41,909 bases of DNA, from positions 1-41,909 of the forward strand of contig CACYWT010000016.1 of NCBI GenBank assembly GCA_902778175.1, in the 5' to 3' direction. Positions within the stretch are counted from its first letter, which is position 1. Every line of letters begins with the position of its first letter. This document shows positions 23,701-31,771 of this stretch, piece after piece. The stretch is from an uncultured Ruminococcus sp. (GTDB lineage: Bacteria; Bacillota; Clostridia; Oscillospirales; Acutalibacteraceae). The translations under genes and the position numbers were made by a program. Below the pieces are notes generated by a model. The model did no database searches. It was not told the DNA's origin and saw only the letters and a program-made list of their open reading frames with translations.

Positions 23701-24259
23701 CAAGGAAACAGAGTATAATGTTGTATATACCCAGCTTTCAGACATCTCCTCAGATGAACAGAAGAAAGTGGCAAACGACTGGATGGAAAAGGACGAGATA
23801 CTGACGGTAAGCGTCCTTGAGGATCAGCTGAACGGTATTCTCAGTACTCTTGATTCACTGAATGTAATTGTTCTGGTCGTAATAATTTGTGCCGGAATGT
23901 TAGCGGTTGTTGTTTTGTATAACCTTACGAATATAAATATTTCGGAACGAATACGCGAGATCGCCACTATCAAAGTTCTGGGCTTTTATAACATTGAAAC
24001 TGCGAATTATATCTACAGGGAAAATATTATCCTGACGCTTACAGGAGCATTGGTAGGCTTACCGCTGGGAATGGTATTTCTTTCATTTATTATGGTATCT
24101 ATACAGATGGAAATGGTAATGTTCCCGCAGTATATAACGGTTCTTTCATATGCGATCGGCTTTGTGCTGACACTGATCTTTTCACTTTTCGTTAATTTTA
24201 TAATGTATTTCAAGATGAAAAAGGTCAGCATGGTAGAATCACTGAAGTCAATAGAATAG
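20774..24259 (+). CDS. Large FtsX-type ABC permease with extracellular coiled coil
   Basis: The 1161-residue protein has an N-terminal membrane segment (FFSILAIIGLSTGFFTGIKA, about 18-37), a MacB-like extracellular domain (about 40-260) and a very long charged coiled coil (about 262-604). The coiled coil is built from repeats such as LSDGEKKLHDGEREYAEK and KLDDAKAEFRKKKAEG. The first FtsX domain follows (LVASLVCLTTMSRMVEERR, TEIGTLKALGYSNFSIAL, about 632-760). A second N-terminal-like membrane segment (FFMTVIGVAGCTALIIGG, about 796-813), a second extracellular domain and a final FtsX domain (about 1029-1150, with ISERIREIATIKVLGF) complete it. Single-gene duplicated FtsX permeases of this kind occur across Firmicutes. 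Substrates may be peptides, lipids or cell-wall signals. It pairs with the ATPase just upstream. Confidence 0.9.
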   Translation: MKALKKNIIREISGTKSRFFSILAIIGLSTGFFTGIKASGPSMMKTGLDYFEEQNLMDIRLVSTVGFDDDDIKAIKENENTLDVMPGYSSDLISTEDNIDTVIKVISLPEKTDTNDRIINEPILVEGRFPESSGECAIESYYFTRYGYKIGDKITLNPKVQGNDTLDFVKNLEYKIVGAVSSPTYITYQRENTNVGDGTIAYFIMLPSEEFSSERYTNVFLTTKKNFDPYNPYDSEYKEHIDKVKDVYTDLSEERIRIFNENTLKDAKKELSDARKEYSEKKTEAEKELSDGEKKLHDGEREYAEKILDAERKIAEGEKELEDGRKELAEGQKKYADGIAEAKQKLTDAKTEYSKGKEEYTKAKNEYDLQIEQAQNKLDDAETEFNIQYQLFYGTTKPQAETKLTLLKTAIDSCNEIIDKTKQSIEEAEEIISIEVDDENELQKLKDKLDEYSAKLDEYNLQYEEGTRQLKEGEKQLEDARQKLDDAKAEFRKKKAEGSQKLNDAQIKLDNAQSQIDIGMLEYESAMNSGMLEIQAAQAKISEGEKQLENGKTELEKQKAAGMEQLKKSREKLDSGKNEAARQLGEALKKLNDAQKQIESLDDAKWFVNARNDYPGYSGLEEDSMRVDKVATVFPFFFMLVASLVCLTTMSRMVEERRTEIGTLKALGYSNFSIALKYFIYSSIASVVGSIIGGILGMSTIPKIIVDTYSMLYTLPPSKVVFPLDIFILSSAMGLICTSVVAVVSCLGELRLKPATLMRPKAPKPGKRILLEHIPFIWKHLNFTSKVTMRNLFRYKIRFFMTVIGVAGCTALIIGGLGLKDSLSVIAGRQYDELTIFDQIYALSDPGDERKTEYIMSQFHADKRFDQTIPVGQNWINVVYDNDRKISLRTVIAEPDSSFEKIFVLRDRVTHDKVTLDNSGVVINERLSQVTGVGAGEILDFMLDDESYSVKVSGITENYAGNTVYFTPELYTEVTGKETEYNVVYTQLSDISSDEQKKVANDWMEKDEILTVSVLEDQLNGILSTLDSLNVIVLVVIICAGMLAVVVLYNLTNINISERIREIATIKVLGFYNIETANYIYRENIILTLTGALVGLPLGMVFLSFIMVSIQMEMVMFPQYITVLSYAIGFVLTLIFSLFVNFIMYFKMKKVSMVESLKSIE

Positions 24260-24287
24260 TATTCTGTAATTCAATACAAACAAAAAT

Positions 24288-24324
24288 TCCGGCGTATGGT
24301 ATCAGCAAGATATCATACGCCGGA
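24288..24324. terminator. Bidirectional intrinsic terminator between the permease and ddh
   Basis: A 16-bp stem with one G-T wobble (24288-24303 with 24309-24324) and loop AGCAA has TATTTTT on its right and AAAAA on its left. It can stop rightward permease and leftward ddh transcripts. Confidence 0.8.
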
Positions 24325-24339
24325 TATTTTTCCGGGATA

Positions 24340-25326
24340 TCAGAGAAGATGAGCTCTCAGCTCGTCGCCGGACTGTGAGCAGAGATATGCAGGCGGTACA
24401 TCAAGAACTGTCTTGGCTCCTGTCATACCCTCGTCAGCCATACGCTTTACTGCTCTCGCATATGCTACAAGAACGCTTGTTGTAAATTCCGGATTGGAAT
24501 CAAGCTTGAGGCTGTATTCAATAATATGATTATTTTCTTTATTAACGCCTGTTCTTCCGCTTCTGAAAACAAAGCCGCCGTGAGCCATACCTGCGTGATC
24601 ACGAAGAAGCTCTTCCTCACTGATGAAATGGACAGTGGTATCGTAATCGGCAAAGTAGTTGGGCATTTCCTTGATTTCCTTTTCGACCTGAGCGGCATCG
24701 GCGCCGTCCTCAAGAACGACAAAACATTCACGAAGATGTTTCTGACGTGTAGTAAGCTCGGGGTTTTCGCCGTTTCTTACGGATTCAAGAGCGGACTCAA
24801 CGGGGATAGTATACTGTTTTGCATTCCTGACGCCCTTGACGCGGCGGATAGCATCGGAATGACCCTGACTTACTCCCTTGCCCCAGAATGTATAATCCTT
24901 TCCGTCGGGGAGAATAGCATTTGCATATACTCTGTTAAGTGAGAACAGACCCGGATCCCAGCCGACAGAGATCATGCCGACCTTGCCGCCTTTTTTAGCT
25001 GCAGCGTCAACATTGGCAAAATGCTCGGGGATCCTTGCGTGTGTATCGAAACTGTCGATAACATTGAAAAGCTCTGCGTATTTCGGAGTCTGGACCGGAA
25101 GATCAGTTGCGCTGCCTCCGCAGAGAACGAGAACGTCTATTTTATCCTTCCAGTTTTCAATTTCGGAAACATTAACGACAGGAACGCCCTGAGTAAGGAT
25201 CTTTACTCCGGCAGGATCACGGCGTGTAAAAACTGCTGCGAGTTCCATATCATCAGCAGCGGCAACAGCGATCTCCGTACCGCGGCCGAGGTTTCCATAG
25301 CCTAAAATACCTATTCTGGTTTTCAT
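24340..25326 (-). CDS. ddh: meso-Diaminopimelate D-dehydrogenase
   Basis: The 328-residue NADPH enzyme makes meso-diaminopimelate from tetrahydrodipicolinate, ammonia and NADPH, a one-step shortcut in lysine and peptidoglycan precursor synthesis. The N-terminal Rossmann motif is RIGILGYGNLGRGTEIAV. Other matching regions are DVLVLCGGSATDLP (about 70-83), FNVIDSFDTHARIPEHF (about 90-106), GMISVGWDPGLFSLNR (about 118-133) and FWGKGVSQGHSDAIRRVKGV (about 149-168), which are characteristic of Ddh. Start ATG has AAAGGAGC upstream. It has its own promoter and runs in the same direction as gdhA further upstream; both consume ammonia and NADPH. Confidence 0.93.
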   Translation of the reverse strand: MKTRIGILGYGNLGRGTEIAVAAADDMELAAVFTRRDPAGVKILTQGVPVVNVSEIENWKDKIDVLVLCGGSATDLPVQTPKYAELFNVIDSFDTHARIPEHFANVDAAAKKGGKVGMISVGWDPGLFSLNRVYANAILPDGKDYTFWGKGVSQGHSDAIRRVKGVRNAKQYTIPVESALESVRNGENPELTTRQKHLRECFVVLEDGADAAQVEKEIKEMPNYFADYDTTVHFISEEELLRDHAGMAHGGFVFRSGRTGVNKENNHIIEYSLKLDSNPEFTTSVLVAYARAVKRMADEGMTGAKTVLDVPPAYLCSQSGDELRAHLL

Positions 25327-25351
25327 GATTTATTGCTCCTTTTTCTTATCT

Positions 25352-25370
25352 CTTTAATGTATCATTAAAG
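25352..25370. promoter_or_regulatory. 7-bp inverted repeat in the ddh 5' leader
   Basis: CTTTAAT-GTATC-ATTAAAG lies between the ddh transcription start and its ribosome site. It is a possible operator or a weak leader hairpin. Confidence 0.35.
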
Positions 25371-25382
25371 GTTTACATTCAT

Positions 25383-25411
25383 ATTATAGTATTTTTTTTA
25401 TTTGCAGTCAA
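25383..25411 (-). promoter_or_regulatory. ddh promoter
   Basis: On the minus strand, TTGACT (25411-25406), 17-base A-rich spacer and perfect TATAAT (25388-25383). The DNA from 25412 to the gdhA terminator at 25540 shows no gene. Confidence 0.75.
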
Positions 25412-25539
25412 GCTAATGAACCACTGAATAGATCGCGCCTGACGGTTCAGCACCTGTCTTGCTTGTTTTTTCCGTTATCTTGCGCCAGATTCGCTTAAAA
25501 ACCGTATGGGCGGTATCAGATATTTTCTGCAAAACAAAA

Positions 25540-25573
25540 ATCGTATCGCTTTCCGACGGAAAAACGATACGAT
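25540..25573 (-). terminator. gdhA terminator
   Basis: A 9-bp perfect stem (25540-25548 with 25565-25573) with an inner TTTCC/GGAAA pairing, followed on the minus strand by TTTTTGTTTTGC. It begins 40 bp past the gdhA stop codon. Confidence 0.75.
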
Positions 25574-25613
25574 CTCTGCGGTATATTTTCAGATGATGTG
25601 AGATAATACTTTA

Positions 25614-26951
<1,338 letters not shown>

Positions 26952-27054
26952 TCACTCCTTGAAAAAATGAATTTTTAGTTCTGAATACTTGCAAACGGCT
27001 CTGCAAGCGAGCTTATTGCAGGCATTTCAAGCGTCTTTCCTTTGACACTCGTAT

Positions 27055-27083
27055 ATTTTAGCATATTTTGAGGCATTAGTCAA
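27055..27083 (-). promoter_or_regulatory. gdhA promoter
   Basis: On the minus strand, TTGACT (27083-27078), 17-base spacer and TAAAAT (27060-27055), about 110 bp upstream of the start codon, leaving a ~100-base leader of unknown structure. Confidence 0.65.
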
Positions 27084-27098
27084 GAAAAATATTCAAAA

Positions 27099-27129
27099 AA
27101 ATGCAAGTTTTTTTTCTGAACTTGCATTT
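27099..27129 (-). terminator. Intrinsic terminator of the ribbon-helix-helix gene
   Basis: An 11-bp perfect stem (27099-27109 with 27119-27129) is followed on the minus strand by a run of seven T. It ends transcription coming from 27209. Confidence 0.7.
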
Positions 27130-27208
27130 CGGTGCTTGTTTGTTATAAAAATGTCATACTGTTGTATAAAAAATGAACGAAAGATTTTTTGTTTGTCATT
27201 TTGCGCTG

Positions 27209-27391
27209 TCATTCTATGATTATATTCCTGACGCCGTGGCAAAGTATCTCATTGATAAGTTCGTTTCTCGAATAATTGGTTTCAGATGCGATCTTGTCTA
27301 ATTCCGAAAGCGTATCTTCTTTTATCCTTACCGATATGAGCTTATAGCCGTCCTCGCCTCTTTTCTTGATCTTCAGTGGTTCGATATTAAT
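27209..27391 (-). pseudogene. Ribbon-helix-helix (CopG/Arc-type) protein gene with no standard start codon
   Basis: An open frame ends at TGA 27211-27209 and reads EPLKIKKRGEDGYKLISVRI, then KEDTLSELDKIASETNYSRN and ELINEILCHGVRNIIIE. The strand KLISVRI followed by two helices with NYSRNELINEIL is a clear ribbon-helix-helix DNA-binding domain. Upstream the frame closes at TAA 27406-27404, and no ATG, GTG or TTG precedes the domain. The only candidates are ATT (27391-27389) or later CTG. No ribosome site is visible, so either a rare start is used or the 5' end has decayed. It has a strong terminator of its own. It may once have regulated the divergent surface-protein gene. Confidence 0.5.
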
Positions 27392-27457
27392 ATTTTTATT
27401 ATATTAAATATTAACAAATATCATAAACATTAATTGAAATATATATCCTATTTTATA

Positions 27458-27487
27458 TTGACAAAAGGATAAATTGTATAATATAAT
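27458..27487 (+). promoter_or_regulatory. Promoter of the LRR/Big2 surface-protein gene
   Basis: TTGACA (27458-27463), 18-base spacer and TATAAT (27482-27487), 65 bp before the ATG. The DNA around it (27400-27540) is extremely AT-rich. Confidence 0.65.
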
Positions 27488-27552
27488 TGTGTAAATAAAT
27501 GATGTCATATGTGATATCAAAATATATTATTATTTTTAAGGAGGGCTTTTTT

Positions 27553-29193
27553 ATGAAGCTGAAAGGTTTAATCAAAAAGGTCGGGGCGGTCATAATGTCG
27601 GCGGCTATGCTATGCACGGGCGCGGCGGTATTGCCGCAGGCTATACCGCTCGGAATTAAAACTAACGCTGTAAGTCAGTCTACGGTAGTTATTGATGGAG
27701 TTACATATAATAAGGATAAGACTGAATTGATAAAGTGTTCACAAAACAAATATGGAATATGCAGAGTTGAAAAAGGAGTAAAAATTATAAGAAGTGATGC
27801 TTTTTGCGGATGTACTTTATTGACACAAATAATTCTACCGGATTCATTAAAAATTATTGAAGAAAGAGCATTTGAGCATTGTTCAAGTTTAAAAAGTATG
27901 AATATTCCGTATGGTGTTAAAAAGGTAGGTGATGGCTGCTTTTGGGGTTGTACCGAATTATCTGTTGTGGTCATTCCTGAATCAGTTGATGATATTTCTT
28001 ATTATTCATTTTCTTCTGAAGGTGAGCTTCTTCCTTCAGCTGGTTTATTTGATTATGAGAAAGAAAACGCGATTATTATCAGCAGTAAAGGATCAAAATC
28101 AGAGAAATATGCAACTTTTCATGGAGGAATAGATTTTTTTGATTTGAGTGTGGTAAAAAACGATGCAGGTACATTTAATTCGGTTAAATCGAAGAAAGGG
28201 GACTATTTTTTCTTTTTTATCGCAAAAAAAGCTGGTGACTATACTTTTAGTTATTCTTCAAAACAGAGAGTTTTTGTAGATGATCCTTCTGGCAGAAATA
28301 TACCTCTTTCGTATTCATCAGGAAATTATAATACATCAGGGTCAAAAAACTATAAATTAGAAAAAGGCAGTTTAGTATCATGGTATTTTGAAAAAGATAT
28401 ACACGATATTAATGAAACTCTGAGCAGTAAAGATATTATAATTACCGTAACTGCTAAAGAAATTAGCCTCAGCAAAAACCAAATGTCACTCGGAAAAGGC
28501 GAATCTGTTAAACTTACAGCAACCGTTAGTGGTTTATCGAACAAATCTGTAAGTTGGCGCACCTCAAATTCAAAAATACTTACCGTTGACAAGAACGGCA
28601 ATGTAAAGGCTGTCGGAAACGGCACTGCATGGATAACGGCAAGAACCACGAATGGTCTTGAAAAATCCTGCAAGATCACAGTCAAAAACGCCCCGACAAA
28701 GGTCACACTGACAAAGGGCATACTTACGATAGGTGTCGGAGAAAAATATACTTTGAACTCAGGTGTCAACGACGGCGCGGCTTGTTCAAAGAGGACATAC
28801 CGCACAAGCAACAGCTCCATCGTGAAAATGACCCGCACCGACTGGCAGGGCGATTTTGTCGGCGTAAAGCCCGGAGTTGCATACGTTACCGTTCGCACAT
28901 ATAACGGAAAGGAATCAACCTGTAAGGTTACAGTCAAGGCTGCACCGACATCTGTTACCATAAGTAAGAAAAACATGACGATGAAAGTCGGTCAGACGGC
29001 AACGCTCAGCTGCTCAGTTCCGTCAAATGTAGGCTGCGCAACACGCACCTTCCGTAGCAGCAACAATAATATTGTAAAAATGACAAAGACAAACTGGACA
29101 GGCTCCTTCAAGGCTATGAAGCCCGGTACTGCTTATGTGACAGTCCGCACATACAACGGCAAGGAAAGCACCTGTAAGATAACAGTAAAATAA
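27553..29193 (+). CDS. Secreted BspA-like LRR and Big2-domain surface protein
   Basis: The protein has 546 residues from ATG 27553, which follows AAGGAGGGCTTTTTT; an earlier in-frame ATG at 27499 has no ribosome site. The signal peptide has AVIMSAAMLCTGAAVLPQA (about 12-30). Residues ~55-165 carry BspA-type leucine-rich repeats (SLKIIEERAFEHCSSLKSMN, VKKVGDGCFWGCTELSVVVI). A domain of unknown fold follows (about 190-300). Three bacterial Ig-like Big2 repeats (about 302-546) close it; the last two each end in AYVTVRTYNGKESTCK, the first in a related AWITARTTNGLEKSCK. There is no LPxTG or membrane tail, so it is secreted or held non-covalently. The LRR/middle part is much richer in A+T than the signal-peptide and Big2 parts, which suggests domain shuffling. 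Adhesion or ligand binding is inferred from the domains. Confidence 0.85.
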   Translation: MKLKGLIKKVGAVIMSAAMLCTGAAVLPQAIPLGIKTNAVSQSTVVIDGVTYNKDKTELIKCSQNKYGICRVEKGVKIIRSDAFCGCTLLTQIILPDSLKIIEERAFEHCSSLKSMNIPYGVKKVGDGCFWGCTELSVVVIPESVDDISYYSFSSEGELLPSAGLFDYEKENAIIISSKGSKSEKYATFHGGIDFFDLSVVKNDAGTFNSVKSKKGDYFFFFIAKKAGDYTFSYSSKQRVFVDDPSGRNIPLSYSSGNYNTSGSKNYKLEKGSLVSWYFEKDIHDINETLSSKDIIITVTAKEISLSKNQMSLGKGESVKLTATVSGLSNKSVSWRTSNSKILTVDKNGNVKAVGNGTAWITARTTNGLEKSCKITVKNAPTKVTLTKGILTIGVGEKYTLNSGVNDGAACSKRTYRTSNSSIVKMTRTDWQGDFVGVKPGVAYVTVRTYNGKESTCKVTVKAAPTSVTISKKNMTMKVGQTATLSCSVPSNVGCATRTFRSSNNNIVKMTKTNWTGSFKAMKPGTAYVTVRTYNGKESTCKITVK

Positions 29194-29206
29194 TCATAAA
29201 CCCATG

Positions 29207-29230
29207 CGGCGCAGGCAAAGGTCTGCGCCG
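29207..29230 (+). terminator. Weak hairpin terminator after the surface-protein gene
   Basis: An 8-bp GC-rich stem (29207-29214 with 29223-29230) lies 13 bp past the stop codon. It lacks an immediate T-run; TTTTTC follows about 22 bases later. Confidence 0.45.
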
Positions 29231-29305
29231 TAATTGTGCATAAAGCATAATTTTTCTTTAAATCAGTTTCTAATCCGACAAATTCGATTAAATTTTATTT
29301 TGCTC

Positions 29306-29334
29306 TTGCTTAAATGCGCGAATAGTTGTATAAT
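29306..29334 (+). promoter_or_regulatory. Promoter of the pur-glmS-guaA operon
   Basis: TTGCTT (29306-29311), 17-base spacer and perfect TATAAT (29329-29334). It is the only convincing promoter found ahead of the seven-gene run. Confidence 0.65.
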
Positions 29335-29340
29335 GTTATA

Positions 29341-29463
29341 TGTATTTGTATGACTGTTTTTATCGCCCGGATATGCTCCGCTGATAGCGCGTCCGGCGGT
29401 GAAAACCTGATCCCGGACATTTATATCATATGCCCGGTCAATTACCGGAAGGAGAAATCAAAA
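29341..29463 (+). promoter_or_regulatory. Structured 5' leader of purC
   Basis: About 120 bases separate the predicted transcription start from purC. TCCGG at 29392-29396 can pair with CCGGA at 29367-29371; the same bases, as GTCCGG (29391-29396), can instead pair with CCGGAC at 29413-29418. A further CCGGT/ACCGG hairpin (29434-29448) abuts the ribosome site. I did not recognise a guanine, PRPP or ZTP riboswitch consensus. No U-run terminator is present, so control, if any, would be at translation. Confidence 0.35.
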
Positions 29464-30177
29464 ATGGAAAAAACAGAGCTTATTTATGAAGGAAAGGCAA
29501 AAAAGGTCTATGCAACTGAGGACGAAAATATGTGCGTTGTTGAATATAAGGACGACGCTACTGCTTTCAACGGTCTGAAAAAGGGTACAATTACCGGTAA
29601 GGGCGTTGTAAACAACAGAATGTCTAATTTCATGTTCAAGCTTCTGGAAAAAAATGGTATCAAGACCCATTATGTTCTTGAACTTAACGACCGCGAAACT
29701 GTTGTTAAGAAGGTTAAGATCGTTCCTCTTGAAGTTATTATCCGCAATAAGGCAGCAGGCTCAATGGCTAAGCGCCTCGGTCTTGAGGAGGGTACGGAGC
29801 TTAAAACTACTGTTCTTGAATTTTCATACAAGGACGACGACCTCGGTGATCCGCTTATCAATTCCTATCATGCAGTAGCTATCGGCGCCGCTACATGGGA
29901 GGATATAGATACCATCAGCAAGATGGCTCTGGATATCAATAAATATATGGTTGAGTTCTTCGCATCTGTTGGCGTAGAGCTTATCGACTTCAAGCTCGAG
30001 TTCGGTAAGACAGCAGACGGCGAGATCGTCCTCGCAGACGAGATCTCTCCCGATACCTGCCGTTTCTGGGATATCAAGACCCACGAGAAACTCGACAAGG
30101 ATCGTTTCCGTCGTGATCTCGGCGGCGTAGAGGAAGCTTATGCCGAAATGATGAAGCGTATCGGTCTCGGCAAATGA
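29464..30177 (+). CDS. purC: SAICAR synthase (phosphoribosylaminoimidazole-succinocarboxamide synthase)
   Basis: The protein has 237 residues from ATG 29464, placed by GGAAGGAG upstream; the frame is open further upstream but without initiation signals. It joins aspartate to CAIR with ATP in purine synthesis. Landmarks are [16 protein letters not shown] (residues 4-19), [11 protein letters not shown] (about 30-40), the catalytic-site region [20 protein letters not shown] (about 85-104), and [20 protein letters not shown] (about 174-193) followed by [11 protein letters not shown]. Length is normal for bacteria. It opens the operon; purF follows 52 bp later. Confidence 0.96.
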   Translation: MEKTELIYEGKAKKVYATEDENMCVVEYKDDATAFNGLKKGTITGKGVVNNRMSNFMFKLLEKNGIKTHYVLELNDRETVVKKVKIVPLEVIIRNKAAGSMAKRLGLEEGTELKTTVLEFSYKDDDLGDPLINSYHAVAIGAATWEDIDTISKMALDINKYMVEFFASVGVELIDFKLEFGKTADGEIVLADEISPDTCRFWDIKTHEKLDKDRFRRDLGGVEEAYAEMMKRIGLGK

Positions 30178-30229
30178 TCATGGGTAATGCATAATGACCG
30201 GCAGTCCGCCGGGCAAATGAGGTGTTTTT

Positions 30230-31738
30230 TTGAGTATTGATTCAAAGGAATATTTTTCCGAGGAACTGCACGAGGAATGTGGAGTATTCGGAATATACGG
30301 AAATGACAGTCTTGCACCGGCATATGCGTGCTATAACGGACTTCTGGCTTTGCAGCACAGAGGTCAGGAAAGCTGCGGCATTGCGGTAAATGACAGGGGT
30401 GTTATATCCGGTCATAAAAATATGGGACTGGTCAGCGAGGTATTCAGCAATGAAATACTCGATTCTCTGACGGGTCAGATGGCAATAGCTCATGTCAGGT
30501 ATTCTACAGCAGGCGGCAGTGTGCGTGAAAACTCACAGCCGCTTGTTATGCGTTATGTAAAGGGTACGCTTGCCATTGCGCATAACGGAAATCTGACAAA
30601 TGCCTATGAAGTCCGCAAGGAGCTTGAAATGCGCGGAGCTATTTTCCAGACAACTATCGACTCTGAGGCTATCGCTTATCTTATCGCCCGCGAACGTGTC
30701 AATGCTGCTTCTGTTGAAGAAGCGGTCGAGCGCACAATGAGTCAGCTTGAGGGCGCATATTCGCTGCTTGTTATGAGTCCGCAGAAGCTTATCGCAGCGC
30801 GTGATCCTCACGGGTTCCGTCCGCTGTGCATGGGCAGGCTCGGTGAAAGCATAGTTTTTGCATCGGAATCCTGCGCTCTTGCAGCCTGCGGAGCAGATTT
30901 TGTACGCGATATCGAGCCGGGCGAGATAGTCGTTGTTGATGATGAGGGCGTCCATTCGATCCGCTCTCAGATGCCGAAGAAGAGTAAGAAATCACTCTGC
31001 GTATTTGAATATATTTATTTTGCAAGAACCGATTCCGAAATTGACGGTATCAGCGTATATAAATCCCGTAAGGAGGCAGGCAGGATACTCGCAAGAGAAT
31101 TTCCGGTAGATGCCGATATCGTTATCGGCGTACCTGAATCGGGAATTGATGCCGCAATAGGCTACAGCGAGGAATCAGGCATACCTTACGAAAAGGGTAT
31201 CGTAAAGAACGGATATATCGGCAGAACCTTTATCAAGCCTACTCAGAAGGAAAGGGCAAACAGTGTCAAGCTCAAGCTCAACCCCCTTCGTTCGGTACTT
31301 GAAGGAAAAAGGGTAGTTGTGATAGATGATTCTATCGTCCGCGGAACGACCTGTGACAGGATCGTAAAGATGCTCAGGGGCGCAGGCGCAAAAGAAGTAC
31401 ATCTTCGCATCAGTTCGCCGCCGTTTATCTGGCCGTGTTTTTACGGAACAGATATCCCCAGCCGCGGAGAGCTGATTGCCGTTAAGCATACCATTGATGA
31501 GATATGCGAGCTTACAGGGGCTGATTCTCTCGGCTTTTTCCCGCCGGATAAACTCGGAGAAATGCTTTTTGGTCAGAATACAGGTTTCTGTGACGCCTGT
31601 TTCTCCGGAAATTATCCGACAAGGATCCCCGAAAAAATGCTTTCCGGAAAGGAAAGAGGTGGCGTTGATTTTGACAAAAAACTTCCGCCGAAGAAAAATC
31701 CCGATGCATCATGCCTCGGTAAAGACGAAAATCCATAA
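30230..31738 (+). CDS. purF: Amidophosphoribosyltransferase
   Basis: The 502-residue enzyme catalyses the first committed step of purine synthesis, making phosphoribosylamine from PRPP and glutamine. The start codon is TTG at 30230-30232, with AATGAGGTG upstream. A short propeptide precedes the nucleophile Cys in EECGVFGIYG (C18 by count), which is exposed after processing. The glutaminase domain continues with ALQHRGQESCGIAV and YSTAGGS. The PRPP-binding motif is VVVIDDSIVRGTT in the C-terminal half. Cysteines in SLCVFEYIYF, PPFIWPCFYG and GFCDACFSGNYP match the four-Cys arrangement of the Bacillus-type 4Fe-4S PurF, an oxygen-sensitive form. The last ~35 residues are basic and unconserved-looking. 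It sits 52 bp after purC and just before purB. Confidence 0.95.
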   Translation: MSIDSKEYFSEELHEECGVFGIYGNDSLAPAYACYNGLLALQHRGQESCGIAVNDRGVISGHKNMGLVSEVFSNEILDSLTGQMAIAHVRYSTAGGSVRENSQPLVMRYVKGTLAIAHNGNLTNAYEVRKELEMRGAIFQTTIDSEAIAYLIARERVNAASVEEAVERTMSQLEGAYSLLVMSPQKLIAARDPHGFRPLCMGRLGESIVFASESCALAACGADFVRDIEPGEIVVVDDEGVHSIRSQMPKKSKKSLCVFEYIYFARTDSEIDGISVYKSRKEAGRILAREFPVDADIVIGVPESGIDAAIGYSEESGIPYEKGIVKNGYIGRTFIKPTQKERANSVKLKLNPLRSVLEGKRVVVIDDSIVRGTTCDRIVKMLRGAGAKEVHLRISSPPFIWPCFYGTDIPSRGELIAVKHTIDEICELTGADSLGFFPPDKLGEMLFGQNTGFCDACFSGNYPTRIPEKMLSGKERGGVDFDKKLPPKKNPDASCLGKDENP

Positions 31739-31771
31739 ATTTGAGAAAATGACTGCAGAATGGAGATCACT

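Noticed and set aside
28350-28976. 208-codon frame opposite the Big2 repeats
   Set aside because: It is a shadow of the repetitive Big2 coding region; no start signal.
29341-29463. Guanine, PRPP or ZTP riboswitch before purC
   Set aside because: The leader lacks the conserved core sequences of these classes as I know them; only generic helices were seen.
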